26,244 nt of DNA from positions 1 through 26,244 of the forward strand of contig CAJURF010000050.1 in the NCBI GenBank assembly GCA_910588825.1. The letters run 5' to 3'. Positions 24,001 to 26,244 of the stretch are shown in pieces. Every line of letters begins with the position of its first letter. Positions within the stretch are counted from its first letter, which is position 1. This stretch comes from an uncultured Lachnospiraceae bacterium. GTDB taxonomy: Bacteria > Bacillota > Clostridia > Lachnospirales > Lachnospiraceae. The notes below the pieces were generated by a model. It was given only the letters and a program-made list of their open reading frames with translations, ran no database searches and was not told the origin of the DNA. The translations under genes and the position numbers were made by a program.

Positions 24001-24822
24001 GATTCCAAAACGTATTTGATTCCTTATGGGTCCAGAATCAAGATTATGGATGGAGATGACCTGGCTGCAGGTGACGAATTAACGGAGGGTAGTGTCAACC
24101 CCCATGATATATTGAAGATAAAGGGAGTCCGTGCTGTGCAGGATTACATGATCCAGGAGGTACAGCGTGTATACCGTCTTCAGGGTGTGGAAATTAACGA
24201 TAAGCATGTGGAAGTAATTGTACGGCAGATGCTGAAAAAAGTCCGCATTGAAAACAACGGAGATACAGACTTCCTGCCCGGGACCCTGGTAGATATTTTG
24301 GAATATGAAGATGAAAATAACCGTATGATCGAAAACGGTATGGAACCTGCAGAGGGAAGCCAGGTAATGCTTGGTATAACAAAGGCATCGCTGGCAACCA
24401 ATTCCTTCCTGTCAGCAGCTTCTTTCCAGGAAACAACGAAAGTCTTAACAGAAGCGGCCATTAAAGGAAAGGTAGACCCTCTGATCGGACTGAAGGAAAA
24501 TGTAATCCTTGGAAAACTCATTCCAACAGGAACCGGAATGAAGCGCTACAGCGATATCCGGCTGGATTCGGAAAAGGAAGAAGAAGATCTGCTGGAAATC
24601 AGCGAAGATTTCGATATGGATATGGAATCGGAAGAAGACTTGGCGCTGGATGGCGAAATGCATCCGGATTTTGACGAGGAATCAGAAGAACCTGTTCTTT
24701 TGTCAGATATAGAAGAAATGGAGGAGCCTGTGGATACACAGGAACTGCAGGAAATGGATGAATTGGGCGAAACTGTGGAAGCAGAGGAAGAATTGGAAAA
24801 AACAGCGACAGTTACCCCTTGA
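21022..24822 (+). CDS. rpoC: DNA-directed RNA polymerase subunit beta'
   Basis: A 1266-aa catalytic subunit. The first zinc site is C69/C71/C84/C87. The Mg-binding NADFDGDQM has Asp458, Asp460 and Asp462. The second zinc cluster includes CRCHVGICAKCYG. The bridge/trigger region is visible around QSIGEPGTQLTMRTFHTGG. The ATG at 21022 is chosen because GGAAGGGG lies 9 nt upstream and MAETT begins the conserved sequence; an in-frame ATG at 20995 lies inside rpoB. The gap to rpoB is 16 nt. The last 83 residues (1184-1266) are a low-complexity acidic tail, 38 Asp/Glu, beyond the usual core. The stop codon overlaps the promoter for rpsL. Confidence 0.99.
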   Translation: MAETTNKQETYQPMTFDAIKIGLASPDKIREWSRGEVLKPETINYRTLKPEKDGLFCEKIFGPSKDWECHCGKYKKIRYKGVVCDRCGVEVTKSTVRRERMGHIELAAPVSHIWYFKGIPSRMGLVLDLSPRTLEKVLYFANYIVLDPADSGLQYKQVLTEKEYQDARDAYGYDFRVGMGAEAVEELLKSIDLEKETDELRRGLKESTGQKRARIIKRLEVVESFRGSGNRPEWMIMSVIPVIPPDLRPMVQLDGGRFATSDLNDLYRRIINRNNRLKRLLELGAPDIIVRNEKRMLQEAVDALIDNGRRGRPVTGPGNRALKSLSDMLKGKSGRFRQNLLGKRVDYSGRSVIVVGPELKIYQCGLPKEMAIELFKPFVMKELVANGTSHNIKNAKKMVEKLQPEVWDILEEVIKEHPVMLNRAPTLHRLGIQAFEPTLVEGKAIKLHPLVCTAFNADFDGDQMAVHLPLSVEAQAECRFLLLSPNNLLKPSDGGPVAVPSQDMVLGIYYLTQERPGNPGEGKWFRNVNEAILAYENGIITLQTKINVRCQKVRPDGTKIQGNVSSTLGRFLFNEILPQDLGFVDRSIPENELLLEVDFHVGKKSLKQILEKVINTHGATKTAEVLDDIKSMGYKYSTRAAMTVSISDMTVPPQKPELIQKAQDTVDLITKNYKRGLITEEERYKEVVETWKKTDDTLTHALLSGLDKYNNIYMMADSGARGSDKQIKQLAGMRGLMADTTGHTIELPIKSNFREGLDVLEYFMSAHGARKGLSDTALRTADSGYLTRRLVDVSQELIVREVDCCEGKDMIPGMYVKDFMDGREEIESLQERITGRVACETICDKDGNVLVKANHMITPGRAARIMSQGVNDKGEPLDQVKIRTILTCRCHVGICAKCYGANMATGEPVQVGESVGIIAAQSIGEPGTQLTMRTFHTGGVAGGDITQGLPRVEELFEARKPKGLAIITEIAGTASISDTKKKREITVTNNETGDSKTYLIPYGSRIKIMDGDDLAAGDELTEGSVNPHDILKIKGVRAVQDYMIQEVQRVYRLQGVEINDKHVEVIVRQMLKKVRIENNGDTDFLPGTLVDILEYEDENNRMIENGMEPAEGSQVMLGITKASLATNSFLSAASFQETTKVLTEAAIKGKVDPLIGLKENVILGKLIPTGTGMKRYSDIRLDSEKEEEDLLEISEDFDMDMESEEDLALDGEMHPDFDEESEEPVLLSDIEEMEEPVDTQELQEMDELGETVEAEEELEKTATVTP

Positions 24823-24847
24823 CAGACCATAATGAAAAGGCTATAAT
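24819..24847 (+). promoter_or_regulatory. Consensus promoter of the rpsL-rpsG-fusA operon
   Basis: TTGACA (24819-24824), 17 nt, TATAAT (24842-24847): full match. The -35 overlaps the rpoC stop codon TGA (24820-24822). Confidence 0.88.
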
Positions 24848-24863
24848 GCAGAGAAGCGTGTAA

Positions 24864-24896
24864 AAATACCCCCGGAGTTTACTGCCAGGGGTATTT
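24864..24896 (+). promoter_or_regulatory. Hairpin in the rpsL leader
   Basis: A perfect 9-bp stem, AAATACCCC/GGGGTATTT (24864-24872 and 24888-24896), starting about 10 nt after the expected transcription start. No T-run follows, so it is not a standard terminator. It may end or pause rpoBC readthrough, stabilise the 5' end, or be a regulatory leader. Confidence 0.45.
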
Positions 24897-24952
24897 ACAT
24901 CGCTTAAAATATGAATAGCAGCCGCAGACAAATAATCGGGAGGTGAAATGGA

Positions 24953-25366
24953 ATGCCAACATTTAATCAGTTAGTCAGAAAAGGAAGAAAGACATCTGTA
25001 AAGAAATCAACAGCACCAGCTCTGCAGAAGAATTTCAATTCTCTGAAGAAGAAAAGTACGGATCTGTCTTCTCCGCAGAAGCGGGGTGTGTGTACAGCAG
25101 TTAAGACCGCTACACCGAAGAAGCCGAATTCTGCTCTTAGAAAGATCGCCAGGGTTCGTCTTTCCAACGGAATTGAAGTGACCAGCTACATTCCCGGAGA
25201 AGGTCATAACCTGCAGGAACACAGCGTTGTTCTGATCCGCGGAGGAAGGGTAAAAGACCTTCCTGGTACCAGATATCATATTATCAGGGGTACACTGGAT
25301 ACGGCAGGTGTGGCTAACAGAAAACAGGCCCGTTCCAAATATGGAGCCAAAAGACCGAAAAAATAA
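24953..25366 (+). CDS. rpsL: 30S ribosomal protein S12
   Basis: A 137-aa ribosomal protein at the decoding centre. MPTFNQLVRKGR start, TPKKPNSALRK (54-64) and GGRVKDLPGTRYH (97-109) are canonical. Lys56, Lys57 and Lys101, at and around the positions of streptomycin-resistance changes in E. coli, are wild type. It carries the Firmicutes-type insertion (about 27-42). GGAGG ribosome site 7-8 nt before the ATG. First gene of the str-type operon, own promoter upstream. Confidence 0.99.
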   Translation: MPTFNQLVRKGRKTSVKKSTAPALQKNFNSLKKKSTDLSSPQKRGVCTAVKTATPKKPNSALRKIARVRLSNGIEVTSYIPGEGHNLQEHSVVLIRGGRVKDLPGTRYHIIRGTLDTAGVANRKQARSKYGAKRPKK

Positions 25367-25506
25367 GTAAAAAGATAATCATTCGTTATTTCACAGTGTA
25401 GTAGTTTTGTACGGTTATTTCATATACCCTCTTGGCTGCGGGTTAAATATAGTGATTTACCAGTGCGAACATACGATTCTTGTGTGAGTACCTATGATTT
25501 AATCGA

Positions 25507-25534
25507 AGTGATCTGCCTTCTGGCAGGTCCCACT
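25507..25534 (+). promoter_or_regulatory. Hairpin in the rpsL-rpsG intercistronic region
   Basis: The 193-nt gap between rpsL and rpsG contains a strong hairpin: AGTG...CACT outer pairs around an inner GATCTGCC/GGCAGGTC stem with a TTCT tetraloop. It ends 10 nt before the rpsG ribosome site. In E. coli, S7 represses its operon by binding the equivalent intercistronic region; whether this hairpin does the same is unknown. Confidence 0.4.
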
Positions 25535-25559
25535 GATCATGATTAAGGAGGGAAGCAGC

Positions 25560-26030
25560 GTGCCACGGAAAGGACATACTCAAAAGAGAGACGTGCTGGC
25601 AGATCCGCTGTACAATAACAAGGTAGTGACCAAGCTGATCAACAATATCATGTTGGACGGCAAAAAGGGAGTTGCCCAGAAAATTGTATACGGAGCGTTT
25701 GCCAGAATTGAAGAAAAGGCAGGAAAGCCTGCTTTGGAAGTATTTGAAGAGGCAATGAATAATATTATGCCTGCATTGGAAGTAAAAGCTAGACGTATCG
25801 GCGGTGCCACTTATCAGGTACCTATCGAAGTGCGTCCGGAAAGACGTCAGGCGCTGGCTCTTCGCTGGCTGACTCAGTTTTCCCGTAAAAGAGGGGAAAA
25901 GAGGATGGAAGAAAGACTGGCGAATGAGCTGTTGGATGCCATGAACAATACAGGGGCATCGGTTAAGAGAAAAGAAGATATGCATAAGATGGCAGAAGCC
26001 AATAGGGCGTTTGCGCATTATAGATTCTAG
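25560..26030 (+). CDS. rpsG: 30S ribosomal protein S7
   Basis: A 156-aa protein that nucleates the 30S head and lines the E site. It begins (M)PRKGHTQKRDVLADP and has the canonical PIEVRPERRQALALRWL block and the KREDMHKMAEANRAFAHYRF end. The start is GTG at 25560 with AAGGAGG 8 nt upstream; an ATG at 25539 lies before the ribosome site and is rejected. The length equals the family's 156 aa. Its stop is followed within 12 nt by fusA. Confidence 0.99.
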   Translation: MPRKGHTQKRDVLADPLYNNKVVTKLINNIMLDGKKGVAQKIVYGAFARIEEKAGKPALEVFEEAMNNIMPALEVKARRIGGATYQVPIEVRPERRQALALRWLTQFSRKRGEKRMEERLANELLDAMNNTGASVKRKEDMHKMAEANRAFAHYRF

Positions 26031-26042
26031 GAGGAAGGACCA

Positions 26043-26244
26043 TTGGCTGGAAGAGAATATCCATTAGAGAGAACCAGAAACATTGGTATTATGGCTCATA
26101 TTGATGCGGGTAAGACAACTCTTACAGAACGTATCCTTTATTATACCGGTGTTAACTATAAGATTGGAGATACACACGAAGGAACTGCCACCATGGACTG
26201 GATGGAGCAGGAACAGGAAAGAGGTATCACAATTACTTCCGCCG
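26043..26244 (+). CDS. fusA: Elongation factor G, N-terminal part (cut by window end)
   Basis: The first 67 codons of EF-G, the GTPase that drives ribosomal translocation. (M)AGREYPLERTRNIGIMAHID leads into AHIDAGKTT (P-loop), and QEQERGITI is the switch I region. The start is TTG at 26043, supported by AGGAGGAAGG just upstream that overlaps the end of rpsG; no ATG or GTG is available in the right place. It runs off the right edge of the window. Confidence 0.97.
   Translation, partial: MAGREYPLERTRNIGIMAHIDAGKTTLTERILYYTGVNYKIGDTHEGTATMDWMEQEQERGITITSA

Overview
The window looks like a chromosomal segment of a spore-forming Clostridia member, most likely Lachnospiraceae (Blautia-like). The basis is the rpoB-rpoC-rpsL-rpsG-fusA run with Firmicutes-type S12, a SpoIID/SpoIIQ engulfment-type pair, consensus SigA promoters, and long acidic tails on RpoB and RpoC. 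Placement below family level is a guess. I see no tRNA, rRNA, CRISPR array, insertion sequence or prophage.

Left accessory part (1-17100). A family 2 glycosyltransferase (minus strand) is followed by a 67-aa hypothetical protein, a 164-bp MITE-like nested palindrome, a PilZ-domain protein, and a 45-aa aromatic-rich mini-gene with its own consensus promoter and terminator. A DRE-TIM aldolase/HMGL-like enzyme then converges on the most unusual gene here, 4174-6924 (minus). It encodes a TetM/EF-G-like translational GTPase fused to a C-terminal NYN (YacP/Rae1-like) endoribonuclease domain. Its upstream same-strand neighbour, 29 nt away, is a Schlafen/AlbA_2-type ATP-binding regulator gene broken by one in-frame TAG and carrying a fresh 264-bp tandem duplication of its winged-helix domain. 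Next come an alpha/beta hydrolase (HSL family), a TagF-like CDP-glycerol glycerophosphotransferase whose leader contains a 32-bp remnant of the same MITE, and an acyltransferase-3 membrane protein. These are followed by SpoIID-like and SpoIIQ-like proteins, both lacking canonical catalytic residues, then a HipB-HipA module and a small GIY-YIG protein.

Right core part (17000-26244). rpoB and rpoC are transcribed from a promoter just upstream of rpoB, with no rplL in front of them. A consensus promoter overlapping the rpoC stop codon then drives rpsL, rpsG and fusA. fusA has a TTG start and is cut by the window edge. The core genes look intact and wild type at the usual rifampicin and streptomycin positions.

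How the genes relate: the core part makes RNA polymerase and small-subunit/elongation components. The accessory part is a patchwork of mostly single-gene units with their own promoters and terminators. The clear cooperative pairs are spoIID-spoIIQ and hipB-hipA. The GTPase-NYN fusion is the best candidate for an undescribed system: both halves belong to families that act at the ribosomal A site.
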